Shown here piece by piece: positions 8,698 through 17,569 of a DNA stretch of 64,000 nt. Below the pieces are notes generated by a model. The model was not told the origin of the DNA. It did not search any database and worked only from the letters and a program-made list of their open reading frames with translations. The position numbers and the translations under genes are program-made. Origin of the DNA: Rhodobacter flavimaris (GTDB lineage Bacteria > Pseudomonadota > Alphaproteobacteria > Rhodobacterales > Rhodobacteraceae); contig NZ_JAJUOS010000010.1 of the NCBI RefSeq assembly GCF_021378075.1, forward strand, positions 122,239 to 186,238. The letters run 5' to 3'. Each line of letters starts with the position of its first letter. Position 1 is the stretch's first letter.

Positions 8698-9897
8698 ATG
8701 GGGTATCTGAAATCGACACCCAACACCGAAGGTTTCTTCGGTGAATATGGCGGCGCGGACCTGCCGCCGCCGCTCGTCCCGCATTTCAAGGAAATCACGG
8801 ACGCCTATCTGCGCCTGTCGAAATCAGCCGATTTCATCGCCGAGCTGCGCTATATCCGCAAGCATTTCCAGGGCCGCCCGACCCCGGTCAGCCACCTCAA
8901 GAACCTGTCCGATCTGTGCGGCGGCGCCCAGATCTATGCCAAGCGCGAGGATCTGAACCACACCGGCGCGCATAAGCTCAACCACTGCATGGCAGAGGGG
9001 CTTCTGGCCAAATATATGGGCAAGAAGAAGCTGATGGCCGAGACCGGCGCGGGCCAGCACGGCGTGGCGCTGGCCACTGCGGCTGCCTATTTCGGGCTCG
9101 AATGCGAGATCCACATGGGCGAGATCGACATCGCCAAGGAAGCGCCGAACGTCACCCGGATGAAGCTTCTGGGCGCAACCGTCGTGCCCGTGGGCTTCGG
9201 CGGGCGCTCGCTCAAGGAGGCGGTGGACAGCTGCTTCCAAAGCTACGTCTCGCAAGCCGACACGGCGCTCTTCGCGATCGGCTCGGTCGTGGGGCCGCAC
9301 CCCTTCCCGCGCATGGTGCGCGACTTCCAGCATGTGATCGGCGTCGAGGCGCGCGAGCAATTCCTGGAAATGACCGGCGAGCTGCCCGACATGGTCGCGG
9401 CCTGCGTCGGCGGCGGGTCGAACGCGATGGGCCTCTTCTCGGGCTTCATCGAGGACAAGGACGTGGCGCTCTACGGGGTCGAACCGCTCGGCACCTCGTC
9501 GAAACTGGGCGAGCATGCCGCCACCATCACCTATGGCGAGGATGGCGACATCCATGGCTTCCGCACCATCGTGCTGAAGGATGCCGAGGGCAACCCGGCC
9601 CCGGTCCATACCGTGGCCTCGGGCCTCGACTACCCCGGCGTCGGCCCCGAACACGCCCACCTGCACCGCACCGGTCGCGTCACCTACACGGCCGCCAGCG
9701 ACACGGAGGCGCTCGACGCCTTCTACAAGCTCTCGCGCCACGAAGGCATCATCCCCGCCCTCGAAAGCGCCCACGCGGTGGCCTTCGCGATCCGCGAGGC
9801 CAAGGCCCATCCCGGCAAATCGATCCTGATCAACCTCTCGGGACGGGGCGACAAGGATATCGACTACGTGACCGAAACCTACGGCTTCGGCGAATGA
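8698..9897 (+). CDS. Tryptophan synthase beta chain-like PLP enzyme
   Basis: The 399 residues match the length of TrpB, which condenses indole and serine. Recognisable parts are HTGAHK with the PLP lysine (near 93), [11 protein letters not shown] with the catalytic glutamate, GGGSNAMG (phosphate-binding loop) and [12 protein letters not shown]. It differs from the usual TrpB where HKINN reads HKLNH and in the region after GVEP. There is no trpA or trpF beside it, so it may be a second, stand-alone TrpB. GTGAGGA precedes ATG 8698. Membership of the TrpB family is secure; the physiological reaction is not. Confidence 0.85.
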   Translation: MGYLKSTPNTEGFFGEYGGADLPPPLVPHFKEITDAYLRLSKSADFIAELRYIRKHFQGRPTPVSHLKNLSDLCGGAQIYAKREDLNHTGAHKLNHCMAEGLLAKYMGKKKLMAETGAGQHGVALATAAAYFGLECEIHMGEIDIAKEAPNVTRMKLLGATVVPVGFGGRSLKEAVDSCFQSYVSQADTALFAIGSVVGPHPFPRMVRDFQHVIGVEAREQFLEMTGELPDMVAACVGGGSNAMGLFSGFIEDKDVALYGVEPLGTSSKLGEHAATITYGEDGDIHGFRTIVLKDAEGNPAPVHTVASGLDYPGVGPEHAHLHRTGRVTYTAASDTEALDAFYKLSRHEGIIPALESAHAVAFAIREAKAHPGKSILINLSGRGDKDIDYVTETYGFGE

Positions 9898-9948
9898 CAA
9901 AAGTGGCCCTGCGGGGCCCCTTCTTCTTGGTCCAAATACCTCGGGGGT

Positions 9949-9967
9949 CCGGGGGCGGCGCCCCCGG
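9949..9967. repeat. Intergenic palindrome between convergent trpB-like and bztD genes
   Basis: An 8-bp perfect stem (CCGGGGGC with GCCCCCGG, 3-nt loop) lies in the 78-bp gap between two convergent genes. A second small hairpin, GGCCC/GGGCC at 9905-9918, is followed by CTTCTTC. Neither has a clean uridine run, so they act at most as weak terminators. The C- and G-rich arrangement resembles dispersed intergenic palindromes of Rhodobacterales genomes, but one window cannot show that it is repeated. Confidence 0.4.
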
Positions 9968-9975
9968 CCTTGGCC

Positions 9976-10767
9976 TCAGTGTCCCAGGATCTGGCTGAGG
10001 AACAGCTTGGTGCGTTCCGACTGCGGGTTGTTGAAGAAGTCGTGCGGGTTGTTCTGCTCGACGATCTGCCCCTGGTCCATGAAGATCACCCGGTTCGCCA
10101 CGGCCTGGGCAAAGCCCATCTCGTGGGTCACGCACAGCATCGTCATCCCCTCTTCGGCCAGCTCGATCATGGTATCGAGCACTTCCTTGATCATCTCGGG
10201 GTCAAGCGCCGAGGTCGGCTCGTCGAAGAGCATGATCCGCGGCTTCATGCACAGCGAGCGCGCGATTGCCACACGCTGCTGCTGGCCGCCCGAAAGCTGG
10301 CCGGGATATTTCAGCGCCTGATCGGGAATCTTCACCTTCTCGAGGAAATACATCGCCGTTTCCTCGGCTTCCTTCTTCGGGATCTTGCGCACCCAGATCG
10401 GTGCCAGCGTGCAGTTCTCAAGGATGGTCAGATGCGGGAAGAGGTTGAAGTGCTGGAACACCATCCCCACTTCCGAGCGCACCTTGTCGATGTTCTTGAG
10501 GTCCGAGGTCAACTCGGTCCCGTCCACGATAATCTTGCCCGACTGGTGCTCTTCCAGGCGGTTGATGCAGCGGATCATCGTCGATTTGCCCGAACCCGAA
10601 GGCCCGGCGATAACGATCCGCTCGCCCCGGTTCACGGTCAGGTTGATGTCGCGCAGAACATGGAACTGGCCATACCACTTGTTCATGTTCTCGATCTGGA
10701 TTGCGACCTCGTCGCTGACCTGCATGTGGCTGCGGTCGATGTCACGTTCGAAATGCGGCTCCGTCAT
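9976..10767 (-). CDS. bztD: Glu/Gln/Asp/Asn ABC transporter, ATP-binding protein BztD
   Basis: This 263-residue ABC ATPase powers the Bzt importer. It shows Walker [10 protein letters not shown] (near residue 56), Q-loop FQHFNLFPH, signature LSGGQQQR, Walker [13 protein letters not shown] and the switch histidine in VTHEMGFA, as in polar-amino-acid transporters. AAGGAG is placed 6 bases before ATG 10767. That ATG starts 10 bases after the bztC stop codon, so it is the last gene of bztABCD. Confidence 0.96.
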   Translation of the reverse strand: MTEPHFERDIDRSHMQVSDEVAIQIENMNKWYGQFHVLRDINLTVNRGERIVIAGPSGSGKSTMIRCINRLEEHQSGKIIVDGTELTSDLKNIDKVRSEVGMVFQHFNLFPHLTILENCTLAPIWVRKIPKKEAEETAMYFLEKVKIPDQALKYPGQLSGGQQQRVAIARSLCMKPRIMLFDEPTSALDPEMIKEVLDTMIELAEEGMTMLCVTHEMGFAQAVANRVIFMDQGQIVEQNNPHDFFNNPQSERTKLFLSQILGH

Positions 10768-10777
10768 GGGTCGCTCC

Positions 10778-12088
10778 TTAACGGTGGTCACGCTTCAGCT
10801 TGCGCTCAAGATACATTGCGTAGCGCGACATGCTGAAGTTCAGGATGAAGAAAATGGCGCCGACGAAGACGAAGGGTTCCCAATAGATCCCTTTCCAGTT
10901 GAAGTCGGCACGGATGAAGTCGGGGATGCCCTTGAGCGGGTCGAAAAGGCCCACGAAGGTCACAAGCGTGGTGTCCTTGAACATGCCGATGAAGGTCGAC
11001 ACGATCCCCGGGATCGAGATTTTCAGCGCCTGCGGCAGAATGATCAGCCGCTGCGCCTTCCAGTAATCCAGCCCCAAGGCGTCGGCCGCCTCATACTGCC
11101 CGCGCGGAAGTGCCGCGAGACCACCGCGGATCACCTCGGCGATATAGGCCGCAGCGAACATCGTCACCAGGATCATGACGCGCAGGATGATGTCGAAGTT
11201 CGTTCCCGGCGGCAGGAAGTAGTTCAAGAGCAGCGAGGCCACGAACAAGAGCGTGATCAGCGGCACGCCGCGGATGAACTCGATGAACATCACCGAGAAG
11301 CTCTTGATCAGGAACATGTTCGACTGCCGGCCCAGCGCCAGGATAATCCCGAGCGGCAGCGACAGCGCGATGCCCCCGGCGCCAATAGTGATTGCCAAAA
11401 GGAAGCCGCCGAAGCGGTCCGAGGCAACAGGCTCGATCGCCAGAGGGATCACCTTGGTCAACACCTCGTCCAGCGGCCCCACGGCAAACAGCCAGAACAG
11501 GACGGGTGCGACGATTGCCACGACCACGGCCAGGATCGCGCTGATATCGCCAAGGATGCGCAGCGCGAGGTAGCCGATCCCGAAGCCCGCGGCGATCATG
11601 ATCACCGGCCAGGCCGAGCCGCCCCAGAGCAGCCAGATCGCCAGCAGCGGATAGGTCAGGCTGAACAGCAGCATTTGCCGCGGCAGTTGCGTGAACAGCA
11701 CCGGCGCCACGGCAAGCAGCAGGCCCAGGAAGACCGCAATCGGGCGCCAGTAAAGCTCCGGCGGGTAGAAGCCGAAGATGAACTGGTGCCAACGCTCGCG
11801 CAGCATGGCCCAGCAGGCGCCGGTCGCACCCTCCCCCCAGGTCGCGGCGATGGCGGTGCGGCATTCGGCGATCGAATTCGCATTCCAGACGGAGTGGCGG
11901 AACCACGGGTAGAAATGCGTCACCAGCAGATAGATCACGAACAGGCTCGCCAACGTCAGCACGGTGTTGAGCCAGCTTGCGAACAGGTTCTCGCGCAGCC
12001 ATTTGACCAGACCGGCCTGCGAGGTCGGCGGATCTTTCGGCGGCAGCATATCCTTGCGCACGAAGGCGGCGGTTTGCGAAGTGCTCAT
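10778..12088 (-). CDS. bztC: Glu/Gln/Asp/Asn ABC transporter permease BztC
   Basis: A 436-residue integral membrane permease. After a cytoplasmic N-terminus it has a hydrophobic segment, a large periplasmic insertion (about 70-120), further membrane helices, and the EAA loop ([16 protein letters not shown]) that docks on the ATPase. Its size, nearly twice that of typical HisMQ permeases, is characteristic of BztB/BztC. ATG 12088 follows AAGGAGCGGTAAG, one base after the bztB stop, implying coupling. Confidence 0.95.
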   Translation of the reverse strand: MSTSQTAAFVRKDMLPPKDPPTSQAGLVKWLRENLFASWLNTVLTLASLFVIYLLVTHFYPWFRHSVWNANSIAECRTAIAATWGEGATGACWAMLRERWHQFIFGFYPPELYWRPIAVFLGLLLAVAPVLFTQLPRQMLLFSLTYPLLAIWLLWGGSAWPVIMIAAGFGIGYLALRILGDISAILAVVVAIVAPVLFWLFAVGPLDEVLTKVIPLAIEPVASDRFGGFLLAITIGAGGIALSLPLGIILALGRQSNMFLIKSFSVMFIEFIRGVPLITLLFVASLLLNYFLPPGTNFDIILRVMILVTMFAAAYIAEVIRGGLAALPRGQYEAADALGLDYWKAQRLIILPQALKISIPGIVSTFIGMFKDTTLVTFVGLFDPLKGIPDFIRADFNWKGIYWEPFVFVGAIFFILNFSMSRYAMYLERKLKRDHR

Positions 12089-12089
12089 C

Positions 12090-13355
12090 TTACCGCTCCT
12101 TCAGCTTGACGGATTTGTTGTAGATGTTCATCAGCCCCGAGATCGTCAGCGAGATCGCCAGGTAGATCAGCATCATCAACAAGATGGCCTCGAGCTCGCG
12201 CCCGGTCTGGTTCAGCGTGATGCCCCCCAGCGTGCCGCGCAGGTCCATGTAGCCCACGGCGATGGCCAGCGACGAGTTCTTGGTCAGGTTCAGATATTGC
12301 GAGATCAGCGGCGGGATGATCACCCGCAGCGCCTGCGGCAGGATCACCAGCTTCATCGTGCGGTTCGGACGCAGGCCGAGCGCGAAGGACGCCTCGGTCT
12401 GGCCTTTCGAGATGGCCATGATGCCCGCGCGGACGATCTCGGCGATGAAGGCCGCAGTATAAAGCGTCAGCCCCAGCCAGAGTGCCACGAAGGCGTTCGA
12501 GACGTTGACGCCGCCGGTGAAGTTGAAGCCCTTGAGCGTCGGCGAAACCAGATGGAAGCCCAGGGCCACCAGCACGACAAGAAGCGGGCCGAACAGGATC
12601 AGCAGGCTTTTCCACCAGGTCACCGGGCGCACGCCGGTGTCATCCTGCACCTTGTGGGCATGGGCCTGAAGCCGACGGTTGGCCCAGATCGAGACGATCA
12701 GGACGACGGCGATCAGCAGGAAATTCAGCGAAATCGGCGCGAAGGCCGTGTCGATCGCGCCCAACGAATTGCTGAACTCGATCGCCGGGATCGCGGTGTA
12801 GCGGTTGGTCAGCGCAATCGAGTCGAAGAGCAGCATCGAAACTGCGGACTCGCCGGTTTCCGGGTTGATCTTATAGGCATTCGGCGAAGGCGTGATCTCG
12901 GTCAGCAGGGCGAGGCAGACGAGGATCCACAGCAGCACCGGGATGTTGCGGAACATCTCGACGTAGAAGGTCATCAGTCGCGCAACCAGCCAGTTGTGCG
13001 ACAGGCGCAGAACACCCACGAAGATGCCCAGTACGGTTGCTGCCGCACAGCCGAGGATTGAGACCCATAAGGTGTTGAGCAGGCCCACCAGCAAGGCGCG
13101 GGCGTGCGTGTTATCGTTGGTGTAGGGGATCAACTGCTGGCCGATATCGTAACCTGCACGGTTACTCAGAAAGCCGAAGTTGAAGTCCTTGCCAAGCTGA
13201 TTGAGGTTCTGGATCGTGTTGTCCACGAGCCAAGCGGCCCCTGCCATCACCAGGATGAAGGTCACGACCTGAATGGTCAGCGAGCGATAGCGGGTATCGT
13301 AAATGAGCTGACTGAGCCGGAAGCCTTGCTCCGGCGCATCCGATGCGCTTGTCAT
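12090..13355 (-). CDS. bztB: Glu/Gln/Asp/Asn ABC transporter permease BztB
   Basis: This 421-residue partner permease of BztC has multiple hydrophobic helices with an enlarged periplasmic segment (about residues 60-100). The EAA loop reads EASFALGLRPNRTMKL and is followed by LPQALRVIIPPLISQYLN. I start it at ATG 13355, preceded by CAGGGGA; an in-frame start 45 bases upstream lacks family similarity. A 127-bp gap with a strong hairpin separates it from bztA, which fits lower expression than the binding protein. Confidence 0.95.
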   Translation of the reverse strand: MTSASDAPEQGFRLSQLIYDTRYRSLTIQVVTFILVMAGAAWLVDNTIQNLNQLGKDFNFGFLSNRAGYDIGQQLIPYTNDNTHARALLVGLLNTLWVSILGCAAATVLGIFVGVLRLSHNWLVARLMTFYVEMFRNIPVLLWILVCLALLTEITPSPNAYKINPETGESAVSMLLFDSIALTNRYTAIPAIEFSNSLGAIDTAFAPISLNFLLIAVVLIVSIWANRRLQAHAHKVQDDTGVRPVTWWKSLLILFGPLLVVLVALGFHLVSPTLKGFNFTGGVNVSNAFVALWLGLTLYTAAFIAEIVRAGIMAISKGQTEASFALGLRPNRTMKLVILPQALRVIIPPLISQYLNLTKNSSLAIAVGYMDLRGTLGGITLNQTGRELEAILLMMLIYLAISLTISGLMNIYNKSVKLKER

Positions 13356-13445
13356 TCGTGTATCCCCTGTTCCTGCCGCGCGTCCCGGGCTTGGGCCCAT
13401 GTTGCGAGGTCATGCCTCCGCGCGCAGGATCTTGTTCAATGAGAG

Positions 13446-13470
13446 GGGCGCGCCGACATCCGGCGCGCCC
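13446..13470 (-). other. Stem-loop between bztA and bztB
   Basis: A 10-bp perfect G+C stem with a 5-nt loop begins 13 bases after the bztA stop codon. It lacks a following uridine run, so it is more likely an mRNA 3'-end stabiliser or processing site than a full terminator. Such hairpins commonly raise the level of periplasmic binding-protein mRNA relative to downstream permeases. Confidence 0.6.
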
Positions 13471-13482
13471 GTCCTGAGTTTC

Positions 13483-14499
13483 TTAGCGGAACGGCGGAGC
13501 GTAGAGCAGGCCGCCCTGGGTCCATTGCGCGTTCAGGCCGCGCGCCAGAGCGATCGGCGTCGCTTCACCGATGGTCGCGGCGAATATCTCGCCGTAGTTC
13601 CCGCCGGCCTTAATGGCGCGCACAGCCCAGTCGTTGTCAAGACCGGTCATCTTGCCAAGCTCGCCTTCCACGCCGAGCAGACGGTTGATTTCCGGGTTGT
13701 CGGTGCCCTTGGCCAGTTCATCGACATTGGCCGAGGTTACGCCGTATTCTTCAGCGGCGATCAGCGCGTTGAGCGTCCAACTCACGATGTCGCCCCACTG
13801 GTTGTCGCCATGGCGCACTGCCGGCCCGAGCGGCTCTTTCGAGATCACTTCGGGAAGGATGATGTGGTTTTCCGGATCCGCGTAGGAGGCGCGGGTGGCG
13901 GCGAGGCCCGAGATGTCGGTCGTGTAGGCGTCGCAAGCGCCAGCCAGGTACTGCTGTTCACCTTCGGCGTTCGAGTCGATGGTGATCGGCTGGTAGGTCA
14001 TGTTGTTGGCCTTGAAGAAGTCGGCCAGGTTCAGTTCGGTCGTGGTGCCAGTCTGGATGCAGACCGAGGCGCCATCAAGCTCTTTCGCCGAGGTCACGCC
14101 CAGATCCTTGCGGACCATGAAGCCCTGACCGTCATAGTAGTTCACGCCGATGAAATCGAGCTTGAGGTCTGTATCGCGCGAGAAGGTCCAGGTGGAGTTG
14201 CGCGCGAGCATGTCGACCTCGCCCGAAGCCAGCGCGGTGAAGCGGGTCTGGCCGGTGGTCGGCACGTATTTGACCTTGGACGGATCGCCCAGAACGGCAG
14301 CAGCCACGGCCTTGCAGACGGCCACGTCAAAGCCAGACCAGTTACCATTCGCGTCCGGCGCGGCAAAGCCGACAAGACCGGTATTCACGCCGCAGTTCAG
14401 CTCGCCACGGGCCTTCACGTCTTCCAGGGTGCCGGCAGCAGCCACACCCGCAGAGACCGCGGCCACAGCCAGCGTGCCGAGAAATACGGATTTTTTCAT
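13483..14499 (-). CDS. bztA: Glu/Gln/Asp/Asn-binding periplasmic protein BztA
   Basis: A 338-residue solute-binding protein. The first 22 residues form a signal peptide (MKKS, hydrophobic core, then AAAG cleavage region). The mature part shows the family pattern RGELNCGV, GFDVAVCKAVAAAVLG, TTGQTRFTALASGEVDML and the ligand-site arginine region. ATG 14499 follows GAGGTAAAA. It leads the bzt operon; the 209-bp upstream gap contains the palindrome TTTGATCAAA at 14603-14612, a possible operator of unknown meaning. Confidence 0.96.
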   Translation of the reverse strand: MKKSVFLGTLAVAAVSAGVAAAGTLEDVKARGELNCGVNTGLVGFAAPDANGNWSGFDVAVCKAVAAAVLGDPSKVKYVPTTGQTRFTALASGEVDMLARNSTWTFSRDTDLKLDFIGVNYYDGQGFMVRKDLGVTSAKELDGASVCIQTGTTTELNLADFFKANNMTYQPITIDSNAEGEQQYLAGACDAYTTDISGLAATRASYADPENHIILPEVISKEPLGPAVRHGDNQWGDIVSWTLNALIAAEEYGVTSANVDELAKGTDNPEINRLLGVEGELGKMTGLDNDWAVRAIKAGGNYGEIFAATIGEATPIALARGLNAQWTQGGLLYAPPFR

Positions 14500-14708
14500 T
14501 TTTACCTCTTCCTGAGTTGCCGCCCTCGTGGGGCGGTTCTTACGCCCGTCTTCGGGCAGGAACATTCGTGAGGTTGATCCCCAGTGGGCCGAGTTTGGGC
14601 CATTTGATCAAAGAAGGTCAAGATAGATTGCAGTTTTGGATCGGACTCTTGTCCAATTTGCGAGCAAACGCTTAAACAGCCGACAGAAGTTTTACGCCTG
14701 CCGCTGCG

Positions 14709-15419
14709 TCAACCGTGACGCAATGCCCAGAATCGCTCGGCCTCAAGCAGGGCTTCGCGCTTGTGCGCGGCCTGTTCGGCGGCCTCTTCATCCTCGCCCC
14801 ATTGCTCGATCTGCCAGGTCTCGTCGATCCGCGCGAGGTCCCAGGCCGTGGCCGCATCCAACCGCCTCGTCGCAACCGCCAATCCCAGAACGAGCGAGCC
14901 GGTGATTCCCACCAGATCGTGCACCGAGGCCATCTCGTATTCATCGAGCGCAGCGACACGCGCGGCCAGCGTGGCCAGCGCGGCCTCGGGCTGCGCAACG
15001 GGGATCACCCCCTTGGTCACCGCGAGGCGCGCGCCCAGTTCGGCCTCGGCCCAATCAAGCAGCGCGTCCCAGGCCGCCGCCTGACGCGCGACCAGTTCCT
15101 CGGGCCGCTCGGCGCGGTAGCAAAGCAGGTCGGTGCCGCCATAGGCGGCGATCAGTTCGGCCACTTCGGCGTGCTGATGGCGCACCTTGTCGATGGCCGC
15201 ATTGGCCGAACGCGTCACCGGCATGGTCGTCGGGTCGATCTTTTCGCCCTGCGCATCCCATTCCGCGGCAATCGCCTCGGCCATGGCACGGGTGGGCACC
15301 TCAAGCAATGCCTTCGCCGGGGTCTTGAGCGCCCGCCCGTCGAGCGAAACGCCGAACCCGCCGGGCTGCTCGGTGACCGTTGCCGCCTTCCAGAACCGCT
15401 TTGCCGTCCAACCGCTCAT
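14709..15419 (-). CDS. ATP12-family F1-ATPase assembly chaperone
   Basis: The 236-residue protein matches the ATP12 family: N-terminal RFWKAATV, SLDGRALKTPAK, the central AEWDAQGEKIDP and PVTRSANAAIDKV, then the helical C-terminal domain with GTDLLCYRAERPEELV and HDLVGITGSLVLGLAV. In mitochondria ATP12 protects the F1 alpha subunit before assembly; in Alphaproteobacteria the same role is presumed. Its ATG overlaps the stop of the HAD gene as ATGA, making it the last gene of a coupled operon. Confidence 0.93.
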   Translation of the reverse strand: MSGWTAKRFWKAATVTEQPGGFGVSLDGRALKTPAKALLEVPTRAMAEAIAAEWDAQGEKIDPTTMPVTRSANAAIDKVRHQHAEVAELIAAYGGTDLLCYRAERPEELVARQAAAWDALLDWAEAELGARLAVTKGVIPVAQPEAALATLAARVAALDEYEMASVHDLVGITGSLVLGLAVATRRLDAATAWDLARIDETWQIEQWGEDEEAAEQAAHKREALLEAERFWALRHG

Positions 15420-16081
15420 GCATGCATCTCCACGAAATCGCCCAACACGGCCTCAAGCGCCGCGAATGTGTCCACAAGCCGGTCCGCGCCCGCTGCCAGC
15501 AGATCGGCCACCGGGTGATACCCCCAGCTGACCCCGATCGTGCCGCAGCCCGCCGCGCGACCCATCTCGATGTCAAAGGTCGTGTCGCCGATCATCACCA
15601 CATCGCGCGCGTCAATCCCGGTATCGGCCAGCGCGGCAAACAGCATCTCGGGGCTCGGTTTCGACGGGTGGTCATCCGCGACCTGCCGCGTCACGAAAAT
15701 CCCCTCGAGCCCGTGATGGCGCAAAAGCGCATCGAGCCCGCGCCGCGATTTGCCCGTTGCCACGCCCAGAAACAGATCGTCGCGCTGCGCGAGCTTGCGC
15801 AGCAGCTCCGCCGCCCCCGGATAGAGCGGCGCGGGCGAGGCCGCGCGGCTGGTGAAGTAGCTGGCCTTGTAGCCCTCGACGATGGCGGCCTGCGTGGCTG
15901 CATCCTGATCCGGCGCTAGCCGCGCGATGGCCACCGGCAGCGAAAGCCCAACGATCGACAGCGTCGCCACGCGCGAGGGCGCGGGCAAACCGACCGTTTC
16001 GAACCCGAGCGCCATGGCGTGACAGATATGCGCCTGGCTGTCCGAGATCGTGCCGTCCACGTCGAAGACGATCAGCTTCAT
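15416..16081 (-). CDS. HAD-superfamily phosphatase, phosphoglycolate phosphatase-like
   Basis: A 221-residue HAD-IA hydrolase. Motif I is FDVDGTISDS (Asp7 nucleophile, Asp9), motif II is GVATGKS, a conserved lysine lies in PSKPSPEML, and motif IV is MIGDTTFDIEM. These are the features of the Gph/PpaX group, but the physiological phosphate ester is not evident. Both ends overlap neighbours by ATGA (with rluC upstream and the ATP12 gene downstream). Confidence 0.9.
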   Translation of the reverse strand: MKLIVFDVDGTISDSQAHICHAMALGFETVGLPAPSRVATLSIVGLSLPVAIARLAPDQDAATQAAIVEGYKASYFTSRAASPAPLYPGAAELLRKLAQRDDLFLGVATGKSRRGLDALLRHHGLEGIFVTRQVADDHPSKPSPEMLFAALADTGIDARDVVMIGDTTFDIEMGRAAGCGTIGVSWGYHPVADLLAAGADRLVDTFAALEAVLGDFVEMHA

Positions 16082-17148
16082 TCGAGATCCTCGAACGGAT
16101 CGGCGGGCACCTCGTTTTCATGCCAGCCTAGCGTCTTCCAGGTGCGCTTCATGTGATCGGGCAAGGGCGCGCTGATGGTGACTCGCTTCTTGGTGATCGG
16201 GTGGTCGAAGCTGATCTGGCGGGCATGCAGGTGCAGCTTGCGGCTGATCTCGCCGCCCAGTTGCGCGCCCCAACCGTCGCCCAGGTTCTCCTGCCCCGAG
16301 CCGCCATACTTGCCGTCGCCCACGATCGGATGGCCAAGTTCCGCCATATGCGCGCGCAGCTGGTGCGTGCGCCCGGTGATCGGCACCAGCGCGACCCAGC
16401 TGACCCGCGTTCCGAGCGCATCGAGCACCGCGTAATCGGTCGTGGCGCGCTTGGCATCGGGGTAATCGCCGATCTTGGCGGGGTGGATGCAGATCATCTT
16501 CTCGCCCTCGCCGCCCCGGCCATGGCCCGGCGCCTTCATCAGGGCAAAGCGCACCGTGCCCATCTTGGGGTTGGGCACGCCCGCGACCGCCGCCCAGTAG
16601 ATCTTGCGCGTGGTCTTGTGGCGGAATGCCTCGGACAAGGCCCGCGCGATGCGGTCGGTGCGCGCGATCAACAGAACGCCCGAGGTGTCCTTGTCGAGCC
16701 GGTGCACCATCTTCGGCTTATCCTTGTAGCCAAAGCGCAGCGCATCCAGCAGGCCATCGACGTGCCGATCCCCCTGCCCCGAACCGCCCTGCGAGGGCAG
16801 CCCCGGCGGCTTGTTCAACGCGATGATATGCTCGTCACGCCACAGCACGCAGGACTGGATCATCTCTTCATCGGCGGCCGAGATGCGAACGCCGCCATCC
16901 TTGGCGCGCTCGGCAGCGGCGCCCTTCGGCGTCGCGGTCGCGGGCGGCAGCGGCGGCACGCGCACCTCTTGCCCCGGCTCCACCCGGCTGTTGGCCTTCA
17001 CCCGCCCGCCATCGACGCGCAGCTGGCCCGTGCGGCACATCTTCTCGACCGCGCCCTGCGTCAACTGCGGGAAGCGTTTCTTCAACCAGCGATCGAGGCG
17101 CTGCTCGCCCTCGTTCTCGGTCACCTTGATCAGTTGCACAGCGCTCAT
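16078..17148 (-). CDS. RluC/RluD-family 23S rRNA pseudouridine synthase
   Basis: The 356-residue enzyme isomerises uridines in large-subunit rRNA. An S4 RNA-binding domain occupies residues 10-70 (RLDRWLKKRFP onward). The catalytic motif HRLDKDTSG, with the nucleophilic aspartate, is near residue 145, followed by the family block GRTHQLRAHM. It resembles RluC more than RluA in length and S4 domain. It begins at ATG 17148, overlapping the crcB stop as ATGA; the ATG 12 bases upstream is less likely. Confidence 0.92.
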   Translation of the reverse strand: MSAVQLIKVTENEGEQRLDRWLKKRFPQLTQGAVEKMCRTGQLRVDGGRVKANSRVEPGQEVRVPPLPPATATPKGAAAERAKDGGVRISAADEEMIQSCVLWRDEHIIALNKPPGLPSQGGSGQGDRHVDGLLDALRFGYKDKPKMVHRLDKDTSGVLLIARTDRIARALSEAFRHKTTRKIYWAAVAGVPNPKMGTVRFALMKAPGHGRGGEGEKMICIHPAKIGDYPDAKRATTDYAVLDALGTRVSWVALVPITGRTHQLRAHMAELGHPIVGDGKYGGSGQENLGDGWGAQLGGEISRKLHLHARQISFDHPITKKRVTISAPLPDHMKRTWKTLGWHENEVPADPFEDLE

Positions 17149-17525
17149 GCCAACACCCACCGCATGAAATGAACTCCAAACATCAGCCCCGACAGAGCGC
17201 CGATCACCGAGATTGCGACATAGAAGGCCGCATGACCCACATCACCACGTTCGATCAGCGTCCATGCCTCGAGCGAGAAGGACGAGAAGGTCGTGAAGCC
17301 GCCCAGCACGCCCGTCGCCAGAAGCGGGTTGAGATGCGTCATCGCCCGCTGCCCGAGGAACACAACCAGCGCCCCCATCACGAAGGACCCCACGATATTC
17401 ACGAAGATCACCCCCAGCGGGATGGTCTGCGGCCCGAACAGCCGCAGGATCGCCACCCCCGAGAGGTAGCGGCCCGAGGCCCCGATGGCGCCGCCGATGG
17501 CGACCTGTAGAATGGTGGACAGCAT
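17145..17525 (-). CDS. crcB: Fluoride exporter CrcB/Fluc
   Basis: A 126-residue protein with four hydrophobic helices that forms a dual-topology dimeric fluoride channel. Signatures are GGAIGASGRYLSG near the start, NIVGSFVMG with the pore asparagine, and GGFTTFSSFSLE with the TTFSSF phenylalanine box. AAGGAG lies upstream of ATG 17525. It sits between rarA and rluC in a five-gene operon. No fluoride riboswitch is visible in the 44-bp gap before it. Confidence 0.94.
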   Translation of the reverse strand: MLSTILQVAIGGAIGASGRYLSGVAILRLFGPQTIPLGVIFVNIVGSFVMGALVVFLGQRAMTHLNPLLATGVLGGFTTFSSFSLEAWTLIERGDVGHAAFYVAISVIGALSGLMFGVHFMRWVLA

Positions 17526-17569
17526 GGAGTTCTCCTTTGGCGCCGAGAAACCCTCGGGGGGGCCAAATG

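Noticed and set aside
17526..17569. Fluoride riboswitch in front of crcB
   Set aside because: The 44-bp gap after rarA is too short for the aptamer and shows no matching structure.
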